From NCBI GenBank assembly GCA_028532985.1, contig JANCIK010000001.1, positions 4,774,001-4,838,000 of the forward strand: a stretch of 64,000 nucleotides of DNA, read 5' to 3'. This document shows, in pieces, positions 22,540 to 34,398 of this stretch. The position numbers and the translations under genes are program-made. This stretch comes from Stropharia rugosoannulata. Taxonomy: Eukaryota; Basidiomycota; Agaricomycetes; Agaricales; Strophariaceae. The notes beneath the pieces were generated by a model. That model made no database searches. It saw only the letters and a program-made list of their open reading frames with translations, and was not told the origin of the DNA. Numbering within the stretch: position 1 is the stretch's first letter; each line of letters begins with the position of its first letter.

Positions 22540-24476
22540 ATGTTATTTCTCCTTCAGCAACTCGCTTGGCTGTGCGCTATAGCTCCAGTAAAGGCAGCAG
22601 TTGACGGCCTGGTTGTAAACACCCAACAAGGCCCTGTTGCGGGTACTCTCGTGACTCCTACGGTTCGGCAGTTCTTGGGGATCCCATATGCTACAGCAGG
22701 CCGCTGGCAGGCTCCCGTTAAACCTGCAAATCGTGGTATACAAGTCCTTCAAGCAACCTCCTTTGGCGATACTTGCGTGCAATCTCTCACCCCTGACAAC
22801 CTTGAGTTCCTCGTATTGGCTGGAGGACAAGGAATCAACGTGACTGAGTCCGAGAACTGCCATACAGCTAATATATGGGCTCCATCCGTCCAGCGGAAAC
22901 AGGGAACGGCTGTGCTTATATGGATATACGGCGGGTCGTTCCAGTTCGGTACAGTGAGTTCATATACACTATGCTCTCCATGTGATCGGAAATTAAACTA
23001 TTCGTGATTGTTTAGAGCAATCTGGCGACCTATAATGGTCAGAACTTCGTACGCGACAACGACGACATCACGATCGTGTCCTTCAACTATCGCACTAACA
23101 TATTCGGTCAACCCAATGCTCCCCAGCTGGCGAGTACGACACAGTCACAGAACTTCGGCCTCCTTGACTTGGATGCTGTAGTACAATGGGTTCATGACAA
23201 CATTGCGGCATTCGGTGGTGACCCAAATCGCATCTCTATATTCGGACAGAGCGCCGGAGCAAGCGCGGCGGACATATACACTTTTGCTCATCCGAACGAT
23301 ACCATTGTAAAGGGTATGTATATCATAGAAACTGAGTAGGGTTTGCTAACCTCTGGTATTAGGAGTCATTGAGGAATCTGGCAAGTTAGTATGAGCACAT
23401 GGTATCGCCCACAGCACCGCTCATATACCTTTAGCTTAGGATTCATCACAAGCGACGCGCTAGGTAATCCAACTTTGAACGCGACTGGATGGAACACAGT
23501 AGCAGTAGCAGTAGGCTGTGGGGACAGTACGTTTTTCTTATTGGATATCGTATTTATCCTTGTTTCTGAAAAACAGCACATTGATACCAGCTGCTAATGC
23601 CGCACAACTAGCGTGCATGGAAGCTGTTCCCTTCCGAACTCTCGAAAACGCTGTCATTAGCACTGGCATTCAATTCAATCTGTTGACTGATAGTAAGTTA
23701 TCTCCTCAGGAGAACTTGCCTTTCTGTTAAAGCTCCGCTGTCTATACAGATATCACCATTTTTTCAGATACTGCAGCCCGTGCTGCAGAGGGAAACTTTT
23801 TGAAAGTCCCATTGCTAGGAGGGAGCACTTTGAATGAAGGCGACATCTTTATCGTTGCGGCAGAACTTGTCTCATCTGGAGTCGTGCTGCCTTTCGTCAC
23901 TGAGATTCTCGCAGATATATTAACACAGGTACTTCGATCGGTAACGTTCGATGTATCGGTCAACATCTAATTTTTTCCCCTTTAGACAACTTTTACTTGC
24001 CCTGCAGGTTCAACAGCACAAGAACGCCTCTCAGCCAATGTATCAACTTGGCGGTATCAGTATCAAGGCATGTGCACACGCAGCTTCTTCTAGCACTGAC
24101 ATTTACACCTAAATTCGCAGCTGTTTTTCCTGACATCTCCTCTCGACCCGACCTCCGCGCATATCACGCCTCCGAAATACCTCTCGTCTTCGGAACATAT
24201 AACGCAAGTACGCTGGCCCCGCCCACAGCGACAGAAATCGCCCTCTCGCACTACATACAGTCCGCCTGGGTCGCGTTCGCACGCGATCCTGCACAAGGCC
24301 TAGTTAATTTCGGGTGGCCAATATACAACCCGCAAACACAGACGCTTGTGCAACTTGGAAACGCCGCCAACGCGACAGGCGTCGTATTCACGGAGGGAGC
24401 TCTGTTGGATATTACTTGCGGGGCCATTCCGCAATTAGAGGCTATTTCAGCTGCGTTTGAGTCTGGTTTTGCATGA
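22540..24476 (+). CDS. Secreted type-B carboxylesterase/lipase (tandem copy 1)
   Basis: Alpha/beta-hydrolase of the fungal lipase/carboxylesterase (COesterase) family. Eight exons (22540-22953, 23016-23313, 23363-23384, 23435-23526, 23591-23692, 23750-23928, 23986-24067, 24121-24476) sum to 1545 nt, 514 aa. The signal peptide is MLFLLQQLAWLCAIAPVKA; an in-frame Met nine codons upstream is possible. The nucleophile elbow is FGQSAGA (Ser217), the acid lies in GGSTLNEGDIF and the His in RAYHASEIPLVFG. The oxyanion loop reads IYGGSFQFG, with Ser133 where esterases and cholinesterases have a third Gly. The last intron begins GC rather than GT (CAAG|GCATGT). All introns match those of copy 2 at 25600, so this is a tandem duplicate. 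Confidence 0.92.
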
Positions 24477-25599
24477 TAGCAAAGTGCTCTGGACTATAGA
24501 CTCAGCTTTTATCATAGTTACAAGAGAATTATCGAAGCTCGTAAATATATTCTTCAAAACCGCAGTACTCTACTCTTATATTGCGATATAAATTTGACTG
24601 TAGTGATCATCGATCATCGATCAAGAGTAGGCTATACATAGATATCACTATAATAAGTTTGTGGAAAAGTTGTACGAGACGGTTTGGTAAGAGGGCCGGA
24701 GGTTGCCGAGGAATCGAGGATATACCACACGTAACGCTTGCGTAACTTCGCTTCGACCCCTCCAAACGCACATTACCTTGACATTACCTCGGCCTCAGGT
24801 CTCATTGCTCCCTCAATGTCAACATCCACAGTACTTCAGTTATACTTCAGTTACTCTTCAATTTTCCTGCAGTCTTCTTGCAATCTTTCAATACCCTATA
24901 CAAAATCTGACACCATTTATTCAAGAGACCGCAACCTTAAACTAAACAAGCACCCTGAATGTAGACAAGGTTGACTCTTGCCTAAATACCTCTTCGTGGT
25001 CGCAGTTCTGTTCAGATATCCAGAAGCGAATAGTCAAACCCGGTCGTTGGCTTGGATTTCTGCCTTGGGCAACACCTGGGTGCGAAGCATACACTCGTGA
25101 TTATTCCCTTCTTGCCTGCGCTTGTCGTCATCTACACGGTATTCTGGATCCGCGTCTTCCCAGCGCAGTCGAAGCGGTGTTGACATGAAAGAACTAAACT
25201 TACCTTCCGGGACGAGACATAGCCGGTTCGTGCATACACTTGTTTTTATTCCCTTAATTTAACACTTGCTAGTTCATTTGTGAATAGGGCGGATTGAATG
25301 TATGACGGTACCATGACCGTACAATTCATAGGTAAACACGGTCATCCTGCGACCCTTAGCAATGTTTTCAATTACGCCCACTTGTCGACTTGATCTGTAC
25401 TCTTGGGAATATTTGAGGCTATTCCAAGAAAGAATATTGCTCGTGCGGTATGCGAAGCAAGCTATGCACTCGGCGTCAGCTTTAATTGGTTTACATATTG
25501 GCAGATGACTACCGTTTGATTTCGACTTATAACTTCCGGGTATGACTGTCGTGGCTATCTATTTAATGACTGCTGTACTTTCCTGGGGTTGCAGCAGGA
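24477..25599. other. Spacer between the tandem esterases
   Basis: 1.1 kb holding the 3' end of copy 1 and promoter of copy 2. A short run of overlapping atcatcgatc units occurs near 24607. No gene is visible. Confidence 0.45.
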
Positions 25600-27511
25600 A
25601 TGCGATCTCATTCATACTTGTCACTACTGTCTTTATTCTGCTTCGCGGCCGGCGCTGCGAGCCAGGGAACTAGTCTTAATGTCTCGACGCAGCAAGGTCC
25701 GGTTACGGGAACATTTGTCGAACCGTCGGTCCGTCAATTCCTTGGAATACCTTACGCATCGGCAGGTCGATGGGAAGCACCAAAACTTCCTCCAGTTAGG
25801 GAAACGCAGTTCAGCGCATTGACCTTTGGAGATTCCTGCGTTCAGAATCTAAACCCTACTAATCTCGAGTTTCTAATCCTAGCGGGCGGGCAAGGCATCA
25901 ATACAACGGAATCCGAAAATTGTCTGACGGTCAACATCTGGTCTCCGAGCACGGACAGAAAACAGAATACTTCAGTGTTGCTTTGGATATACGGCGGTGG
26001 CTTTTCATTCGGGACAGTAAGTCTGTATGACTAGCTCCCTACTTGTTCTTTCCTTTATCCTTTTCATAGAGTAATATTGCGACCTATGACGGCACCAATT
26101 TTGTTCGGGATAATGACGACATCACAATTGTGACGTTCAATTATAGATTGAACATTTTTGGTCAACCAAACGCCCCACAGCTCGTTAGCAACCAAACGTC
26201 GCAAAACTTCGGTTTACTTGACTTAGATGCGGCTGTTCATTGGGTTCACGACAATATTGCCAACTTCGGTGGCGATCCGAATCGAATATCAATTTTCGGC
26301 CAAAGTGCTGGTTCTGCTGCCACTGATGCGTATGCATTTGCGCATCCCAATGACACTATAGTCAAAGGTGGGTGAAAAATTGAAGTAGCATAATATTGTC
26401 GCTTATGAGAAGATAGGAATTATCCAGGAATCGGGAAGGTATGCAATGATCTGAAATAATTTATATAACTTTGCTGATATGAAGCAGTATATCCGGCTCT
26501 CCTTCATCCACACCGTCCTCTACAGTGCTCGATCCTACTCCATGGAACACAGTCGCCAATGCTGTAGGCTGTGGAAACTGTTGGCATTGTTTCCTGGCGA
26601 AGCCTTGCCCTATACTGAATATTACATTTTCTTTTAGCGACAGACGCAGCCCAGTTTACGTGCATGCAAAACGTCCCATTCACGACATTGGAAAATGCAG
26701 TTGTGGGCACTAATTCATCATTCAATCTTGTGGTCGATGGTACGCCCTGCTGCATACACTAACTGACTCAGAGCACTGAGGACATGTCCCAGATATCACC
26801 ATATTCTCTAATACTATAGAGCGAGCCATAGCAGGCACATTTCTGCGCGTGCCCTTACTTGCTGGATCAACGGCGAATGAAGAAGATATATTCATAGTCC
26901 TAGGGGAACTAGTAGCCGGGAACGTTGTCCTGCCCGCAATAACCGAGATCCTTGCGGATGTATCGACTCTGGTGAGTCCATTTAGAGGTAGTACCTTAAG
27001 CGCATTGTGTTTTAAACGAAATAGATTGAGTTTACTTGCCCGGCTGGCGCCACCACCCTCCATCGCGTAAATAACGCTGTTCATACTTTCAGATATCAAT
27101 ACCAAGGTATGTATCATGGCTACCATCTCACGCTACAATTCGACTAATATCTTCACACCAGGCGTCTTCCCTGATATATCTACACGACCAGATCTGCGGG
27201 CCTATCATGCTTCAGAAATTCCTCTGGTATTTGGGACATACAATGTCAGCTCAATTCCGGCCACTCCCGCCGAAATTGCTCTTTCGGAATTTATCCAGAG
27301 TTCATGGGTAGCATTTGCGCGAGACCCAGCTAATGGATTGCTTAACCTTGGATGGCCGAGATACAACCCCCACACGACCAGCCTTGTTCAATTAGGCAAT
27401 CCTGCAAATCAAAGTGGAACCCTCCTTACTTCTGCCGCTCTGGTGGACTTCGCTTGCGGTCAACAAGATACTTTGGCCTCTATAGCAACGCAAGCTACAA
27501 GCTTGTTGTAA
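25600..27511 (+). CDS. Secreted type-B carboxylesterase/lipase (tandem copy 2)
   Basis: Paralogue of the preceding gene. Eight exons (25600-26016, 26070-26367, 26417-26438, 26488-26579, 26638-26739, 26793-26971, 27025-27106, 27162-27511) sum to 1542 nt, 513 aa. Exons 2-7 have exactly the lengths of those in copy 1 (298, 22, 92, 102, 179, 82 nt). The signal peptide is MRSHSYLSLLSLFCFAAGAAS. The catalytic set is complete: oxyanion loop IYGGGFSFG with the normal Gly, nucleophile FGQSAGS, acid in GGSTANEEDIF, and His in RAYHASEIPLVFG. The N-glycosylation sequons and the ENCLTVNIW block are typical. Likely extracellular hydrolysis of acyl esters or lipids; the substrate is not deducible. Confidence 0.94.
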
Positions 27512-27940
27512 AAGAGATGATATTAACGTCAGAATCAAATCAAGCAGAATCATATCGTTATCTTTGTTCATTTTCTTTCTTCAATAAACAATTTCATCCG
27601 CTCTGAACGTTACAAATAAATGGTAGCATGGCCAAGCAAGGTGCGATGGACTAGGAACATAAGAGGTATCGGTGTTTCAGGCTCCAGGTATCGGTTCCAG
27701 CGACACGAGGTTTTACACCAAGCTATGTGCAACAAATGACCATTGCTGTCTGAGGTCTGTCGGATCTAATGTTTGTAACGTAATCTATGGAGTTTTGAGA
27801 TATACTTCTCCAATTCAAAGCAAGAAAATATTTACCTGCGTCCCAAACCCTGTAACTAGGAGACTCCATGCAAGGTTCCTCCCAGCGAGTTGAACACTAA
27901 CTCAAAGTTAGATAAAGGGTACAGCACTGAAATTGAAACC

Positions 27941-28470
27941 CTACATTGTACCCTCAGAACCTTGTACAAAAGTCCAAGCTGAGTTACCAATCGGAACAAA
28001 TGGAGATGTTGGGTTCAGGCTCTGAGATAAGATGACTCCAACACCTGCTGATCCTCCGTCGCTGGCGTCGACAACAACGAAGAAACCAGTTTCTTCATGT
28101 ATTAAACTGGTCATGGTTGAGTCTACTGTAAACTATTTACCGTCAACTGTTGTGTGGAAGTACCATAACGCAGGTCTATGTAGGTCTGCTTACAATCTCG
28201 TTTGAGGTTGGGGATACCGAGTCGTTCGTAGGCTGTAATGGTATTGAACTTTTTATTCGCTTTGAACAAATTGAACAGGCGTACAGAACCAAAAGTAGTA
28301 ACGGCAAACCCTTCTGTAAGCTGTACGCCTTGCTGCAACCCAGTAAAAATTCTGCGAGAAAAAGCCACATTCTGAATGAAGTAAGACCCAGGACTGAGCG
28401 CTAAGGCAAAGGGAGCTACGACAAGGAGAGCGAACAAGAGGGAGAAAAGAGTGTTGGCGGAGTTAACCAT
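27941..28470 (-). CDS. Small secreted protein, possibly beta-trefoil-like
   Basis: Minus-strand gene starting MVNSANTLFSLLFALLVVAPFALA, a clear signal peptide, then SPGSYFIQNVAFSRRIFTG and GVQLTEGFAVTTFGS. The C-terminal part reads TGFFVVVDASDGGSAG ... FVPIGNSAWTFVQGSEGTM before the stop at 27941. Both halves resemble short beta-strand repeats of trefoil proteins (ricin-B lectin or mycocypin-type inhibitors), but I cannot fix the family. The middle can be spliced in two ways: one long first exon to about 28125, or a removal of GTACGC...TTACAG (about 28240-28290) that gives PTNDSVSPTSNEI. The final intron (GTTTAC...GAAG) is short. Secretion is well supported; exon structure and fold are tentative. 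Confidence 0.55.
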
Positions 28471-29939
28471 GCTGACATGAAAAGTGAAGGTCTTCTGGGC
28501 AACTTTCAGAGCGCACTTGAATTTTTATAATGCCTAACGGCTATAATCCGATCATAGAGATTCAAGAAAATACTCCGGCGCAATTCTATTTCATGATTCC
28601 CGAGTTTATGTGAGAGAATGCACTGCGGAAATGTCAACCATGGAAATTATTAGTCTCTCCAACGCATTCGAAAGTAATATGCAATGTAAGTATGGAAGGT
28701 GGAAACAAGCATGGATTAGTATGGCTAGGACTTGAATTTGTATTCCCTCTTTTATTAGAACACGAACACGGTCTTTGTTGGCTTTACATGTAGCCTTCCT
28801 AGTACTGTAAGTGCTCTGCGCAGAGAGTTGTGTAAGTGGACGGGAAAGAAGTTCCCAAAATATTTGGTAGATAAATCGTCGGCCGTGTGTATGCGAAGTA
28901 CTGCCAATGTGTTTAAAGTCGGTCAACCGTGACATATGACTATGGGCGCGACAGGTGTGGCAACTATCTTCTTTATCAACTCCCCCCATAATTCGAGACC
29001 CCCGGATTACCAGAGTGGACAGTAAAAAATACAGCAGTGATATCCAAACACGTTGAGCGCCTGCTGCAATGGAGAGCAGTGTGGGACATGGATGGGTCAA
29101 GCCTGAAGTCCAGGGCTTATCGGCCAGAGTTGTAATTGGGAGGAATATCTTTAATCACCCACGCCCAGACAGACCAATAGTGTAGGAGGCCGCGGTAAAG
29201 AAAAGTTTACTTTCAACAGTTCATACCGGTTGCCGTTTAGTTAGTGTGATTTAACGTTTTTGTGCCGCCACTGTACTTGGCCTTCCAAGATGCTAGTATT
29301 TGCCGGTATCTGTGCCTATCTGTGCCAATTATACTGTAGAATCAGGAACACAAGAATGATATGCTCCAGAACTATAGCAGTGGTTAACAAATGTGCTTAG
29401 TTCTTCTATGACGATTGCAATTAGAATCAATTCGGTTTAGTTCGTGGTAGCTCACACTGATGTAAACCTTCATATAGAGTCATATGTGTATACATTTTCC
29501 TAAGCCGAACATGAAATGCTCAAAATGTGAAGCTTTGAAGACTTACTTTCTCTGCTATGTACGAGTCTTCTTCCGGGACCCCTTGCCAGCCCGAGTATAC
29601 TGAAAGCAGCCAGTGCTAGTAGTTCTCTAAAGCAACTTAGTGAGAGGATTTTATGAGGCCCTGGCCCAGCGTAGTCTGCAGCTTGACAACGGCGACGGCG
29701 TATCCATGTGCCATATGTTTCAGTCGCAGGGACAAAATTATCCAGGTGTGCCCGAACCAAGTGACAAACCACAAGCATCTCTCTTCTTCCCAACAACTAC
29801 AACGTACCAGCCACTCCCTTTTCATATTTACCTCACCATTATTTCCCCGGATCAGTGCCCTTCCCTGAGCTGCTCGCTTTTACGCCCCTGATTTCCCTCC
29901 ACCATTTCACTCCTTCAACGACGTCTCTTACCGTAATAA
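28471..29939. other. Intergenic, no supported gene
   Basis: A 164-codon minus-strand frame (28606-29100) is open but has no domain, signal peptide or coding-like composition. I leave it uncalled. Confidence 0.4.
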
Positions 29940-30896
29940 ATGCCTCTCGTTGAAGAGATCCTACAGAATCCGCCGCCCACAGTGGTCGCATTGGAATATA
30001 CGAAGCTCGAAAGCATCAAATCAAGTTCCCCGCCGAGCAGCCTTTCACGTTCATCGTCAACCTCTAGCTCGAGCTCGAGCAACAGCGGCAAGAAAAGACG
30101 GTCGCGTCCTAAACGACACAAGGAATGGTACCTCTGGGAAGGGAACATTGTCATCCAGGCGAGTCCCAAAGCATATCGAGCCTGGGATCGTAGCTTATGC
30201 AGATTCTAGGTTGAACATACGCTGTTCCGCCTCCGCCTTTCAACACTGCATGAGCACTCCCCGGTGTTCCGCACTATCGTGCCACCCATAACGACCGGAA
30301 GCTTGCCGCAGGTTGGATATAACGATCGCCGTCCGCTCATCCTTTACGAGGTCTCTTCGGTGGACTTTGTCCGCCTCCTACCAATGCTCTACCCCGCGTA
30401 AGCTGCATTTATCTGTTGTTATACGGAGAACAGAAGCTCACCCTCCCGCCCTATTCTCCAAAGTGAAGGCCCAGAGTCAACTGTGCCAGACGCGCCTCGC
30501 ACCCTGCCAGAGCTGTTCTCCATCCTCAAGCTCGCGACGCGCTTCCAGATGGACGCCGTACGCCATATGGCGATGCTGCAGTTGCTGGAGCTGCATATGG
30601 ATCCAATTCAACGCATCGCGCTCTGGGACGAGTTTCATCTCGACACAGACCTTTTACTGCCTGCATTTGCGACACTAGCCCAACGATCCGAGCCTTTGAC
30701 GTTGGCCATGACGACAGCACTTGGGCTTCGGACATTCACCAAGGTTGCTGCTGCGCGCGACCTTTATCGCCAGCGTGTCGGCTGCTGCGCGTGCCGGAAG
30801 AGCCTGAGCGAAGAAGAGAGCCAGGCAGTTGCAGAGGATGTGGTGTCCGCTCTCTTTACGAAGGTTCAGTCGCCTACGAAACGACCTATGTTATGA
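29940..30896 (+). CDS. BTB/POZ domain protein
   Basis: Three exons (29940-30158, 30210-30397, 30464-30896) sum to 840 nt, 279 aa. The first exon encodes a Ser-rich low-complexity segment (about residues 30-50) and a basic stretch (GKKRRSRPKRHKEW). The BTB fold then starts, with WEGNIVIQ, VEHTLFRLRLSTLHEHSPVFRTI, EVSSVDFVRLLPMLYP and LPELFSILKLATRFQMDAVRHMAMLQ, and the family tail ALWDEFHLDTDLLLPAF. The first intron starts with GC (CAG|GCGAGT) instead of GT. The last third contains CCACRKSL, a possible metal-binding pair. The role is unknown; the family is commonly assumed to act as adaptor proteins. Confidence 0.87.
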
Positions 30897-31235
30897 CCAT
30901 GATGACCTGAAGATTAACTTAATTTGTTATATTGGAGACTAATTATGTATTATATTACATACCAGTAGAAGTAATAATGTGTACAAATTTGTACGGTTTT
31001 TAGGATGAAAGAAAAGGATGCCTGTTATGCGTGTAGTGTGCAAAATTCAAATGGCGAGTTGGTGACGAGGATAACATTCGAGGGAGTTGGCTCTGCGGTC
31101 TGCCGGACCGCGTCAGTGTTCCACGTGATATCAGTTGAGGCTGGCCGACGCCAGCGGCCAGCCGCAATTCTCCGCGAACTACCACATCGTCATCCACAAA
31201 ATTCAAGGCGCCAGAGGGTCTTGATTGTGTTTCAT
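30897..31235. other. Promoter region of GEP4
   Basis: About 340 bp between same-strand genes. No gene seen. Confidence 0.4.
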
Positions 31236-32245
31236 ATGCCATTCAATCTCCCAGGCATTCTTGTCCCCTTTCACCTCATCTTCAATCCAAGGCTCGTCAT
31301 TCCTGGTTTATTAGTGAAAGGTATGTTGTGCTAGTCTAACGAGCTCTATCGTGCTTCATACATATATTGCGCAGGAAGACATCCGCCAACTTGATTTTGT
31401 GGCTCTCAAAGAAGCAGGCTATCGTGGCGCCGTTTTCGACAAGGATAATTGTCTGGTATGTTTGGCGTTTCATCAGCCTTTTTTTCTATGTTGAACTCTC
31501 TTCAGACGATACCACATCGGGATACTCTAGTACCAGAGCTCCAGGTGATAACGCGACCTTTACAGAATATTTCTTCTCCTACTGAGATCATTACAATGTA
31601 TAGGAATCATGGAAGAAGTGCAAAGAAATATTCGGCGACGGTAACGTCCTGATAGTCAGCAACTCTGCTGGGACGCACCTCGATGCTGGTGGGCTACAGG
31701 TGAGCCGTTCTATCCCTTTAACGTCCTGACCGTTTGGTTTTTATTCTTCTCAGTCAGAGTCTGTGATGCATCATCTTGGCGTACCAGTGCTTCAGCATAA
31801 ATCCATGAAACCCGCTTATTCCTGCATCGCAGCAATACGCACCTACTTCGCCTCCCTTCGCTCTCCTGTCATGGACCACGAACTCATCGTAGTGGGAGAT
31901 CGTATATTCACCGATATAGTCATGGCCAATCGGATGCGTACCCCAAGCCACGTTCAGTCATCCCCAGCGGTGGACGAGAAGCAGGTCATACAGCAACATC
32001 ATTTATCTGGTCTTTCTGGTCGGCCCCTCGCAATATGGACGACTGGCGTCTGGTACCGGGAAAGCATGTTTATGCGATGGATGGAATACCAACTAGTGAA
32101 TTCTGTGCGGAAATGGTCGACTGCACTTCCTGGTGAACATAGCAACACTGGCAGATTCGTGAAAAAGCTCCCCGATGTTCAATCTCCCCAAAAACCACCC
32201 ATGTTCTCAATACACCGTCTGTCCTCCCTGCTGCGGCGTGCTTGA
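31236..32245 (+). CDS. GEP4: Mitochondrial phosphatidylglycerophosphatase
   Basis: HAD-superfamily phosphatase that dephosphorylates phosphatidylglycerophosphate on the matrix side of the inner mitochondrial membrane, a step in cardiolipin synthesis. Five exons (31236-31320, 31379-31455, 31506-31544, 31604-31699, 31754-32245) total 789 nt, 262 aa. The N-terminus is MPFNLPGILVPFHLIFNPRL, followed by DIRQLDFVALKEAGYRGAVF. HAD motif I is FDKDNCLTIPH, motif II VLIVSNSAGT, the lysine region KPAYSC and motif IV VGDRIFTDIVMANRM. The second exon begins after a GAAG acceptor, the only one keeping frame. The tail after residue 210 includes the usual WMEYQLVNSVRKW segment. Assignment is firm. Confidence 0.94.
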
Positions 32246-32849
32246 CTCTTTGTCTGATGACCCCCATATGTTTTTTTTACTGCAATGCATCGCTCTTATT
32301 CGTTCTGGGAAGCTGCGGATACATTAGTCGAGAGTGAAGAAGCATGGAGTCCTGTCTGAAAAAGCGCTATTGCGTCAACGTATAAACGTTCTCTCCTACT
32401 TCACGAATGGCGCTACCTTCTCTCGGCGGCAGATAGGTGGTGAGAAATAAAATATCGTATATTATGGCCTTTTCTACCCTCCGACTCAGTATCGTCGCGT
32501 AGGTAGCCGTGTACCTCGGGGAAGCATTCCGACTACCCGCTCTTCGTCAACCAGTTCTGGGAGGTTAACTGTCTTCGTGTGTTGGCACCTACGTTAGAAG
32601 TATCGAATATCTGTGCTGATTCTGACATCTTGATATGGGTTGAGGACAAAAGCTTACGTGCGGACTGCTGCATTCCCGACAACGCGTACTGGGCAGAAAA
32701 GTCTACCTAGTTGATACACTTTTGAAGACAGGACAGAGTGGACGTTATACACTGCTTCATAGCACTATGAGGTACTACTACATAATAGTTATTCGATTCA
32801 ATTCTTCGCGTCACAGATACTTTAGTATATAGTGGAAGATTACTAGTTA
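32246..32849. other. Intergenic, no supported gene
   Basis: 600 bp between the convergent 3' ends of GEP4 and the first His/Ala-rich gene. Nothing recognised. Confidence 0.4.
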
Positions 32850-33447
32850 CTACCGACGGTTATGTAGATACTGGTCGGCATGGGCTTTGGTGGTCAATGC
32901 ATGTTGATGGGACAATTGTGCTTCCCATGCTTCCTGGTGTGCACGAGTGGTCTGATCGTTGACCGTGACATAATGGCTATTATCCGCAATATAGTGACCA
33001 TTGCGTCCACTTTGGGCAAATTCCTGGTGGCTAGTGTGCATATGTTGGAAGTGAGCGGCTTTGTTTTCATGCCATGTCGCAGTATTCTCTGAGTGTTGTG
33101 CCCCCGCTGTATCTCCGACCAAGTGTTGTGATATTGCCGCATTCGTGTGTGCTGTAGCAGCTGCAATGTGCGCGGATCGAGCGTGTTCACTTGCTGCGGC
33201 AGCGCTTTCGTGCATCTGTATAAAGTGACTCTGGATGAGGCGCGGGTCATCCTTAGATCTCCTCTAATATAAAAATCAATACATTTATATGTACTTTGAA
33301 AGAATAAACTGAAGAACCTACAACGAGCATGTAGTCGTCATTTCCAACGCTAATATCTCTGCTTTCAAGTCGGCCATACAGCACAGGCACAGCTAATGCG
33401 CTGGAAAAGAAAAGACCAAACGTGAGGAGCGACGTGAAGAATAACAT
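32850..33447 (-). CDS. Secreted His/Ala-rich heptad-repeat protein, family member 1
   Basis: Two exons (33447-33322, 33263-32850) total 540 nt, 179 aa. Exon 1 is 126 nt and encodes the signal peptide MLFFTSLLTFGLFFSSALA and a short acidic segment ending YMLV. The phase-0 intron (58 nt) is followed directly by RRSKDD, a dibasic site suited to Kex2 processing. The mature region has about 19 histidines and alanines spaced in heptads (SAHIAAATAHTNAAISQH), predicted amphipathic helix, ending HADQYLHNRR. The architecture matches members at 37.6, 38.4 and 51.3 kb. No enzyme motif is present. Metal binding through His ladders is a reasonable inference but not shown. I do not recognise a named family. 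Confidence 0.82.
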
Positions 33448-34398
33448 GATAGATAAGGATTCGGCCAGCGAGAACCTTGGTTTGTGATGGGAGGACGATG
33501 TTGGAGCTCAGCTGAAGACTCTGGAACGCTCTCAGTGCTCTTATACGTTTTCACCCTAATAACGGTGTGCATTCCCTCTGAACAGTCTCACAATCAACTT
33601 AGCTGTACTTCAATCATACATTATGTTAATCAGAGCTGTTCAAGGAAGTCTGTGATTACGGTATGTTTGAAACTTTCGCCACATCCCGGATACTTATGTG
33701 AAGTAAAAGGTAGCATCTTTTGTGTGCCGTTTTCTTTGTTGCCTGAACTCCTTTATCTTCAGGCTTTCACTACTAGTTTTACTCTTAAAACCAACTCTCT
33801 GAACCACCGTTGGCTTGGATTTTACATAAAACATTAAACGAGATTTATCTCCGTTGTCCTGATGAATGTATGCTGCGATCTTCATGTGGGCTTGTTCTGA
33901 ACCGAAGTGCCTAGTTTCTCCGACAAACCCTTGTGATAGATGATAGATCTTGTCGTTAGGACTAGTCTTCATTGGGAACTCTTCCTGGGTCCCCCACAAG
34001 GTCGGAGATACTGTCGGTGTATTCCTGAAGATTTACCAGCCTTACTTTGAACTTAAGTTGCTTTTGGTACACGCTATAGATTATCCAAAGCGTTCGAACT
34101 TTACATACTACACGGTCGTATAAAAGCGCATATTGCTGCGTTGGTTAGCTAGTCGTTGATTTCGGGCTGGGCGGAGAGGGGGTAATACTAGATTGCGAGC
34201 CTATTGTGGTTATTCTGAATTCGCTGTCTTTACTGGTTTCCCTACTACGTACGTATCTTACGTATCATACACATGATACACTTTTCACTGCTTCCCCCGA
34301 GAGGCTAGAGCGAGTACCGTATCAGCATATGACTAGTACGCAATGCTGTATGAAACTGACCATACAACAAACTTCCTATTGATGTTGTGTTGATGCGG
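33448..34398. other. Upstream region of His/Ala-rich member 1 and 3' side of the RNase H gene
   Basis: Contains the core promoter of member 1 (listed separately) and otherwise only motif-free short frames. Confidence 0.4.
33504..33545 (-). promoter_or_regulatory. Core promoter of His/Ala-rich member 1
   Basis: On the minus strand TATAAGA (33545-33539) is followed 31 nt after its start by CAGCTGAGCTC (33514-33504). The same spacing and 11-mer, allowing one mismatch, occur in the other three family members. Confidence 0.6.

Noticed and set aside
28606..29100. 164-codon minus-strand frame
   Set aside because: No signal peptide, motif, plausible splice sites or coding-like composition; chance open frame.
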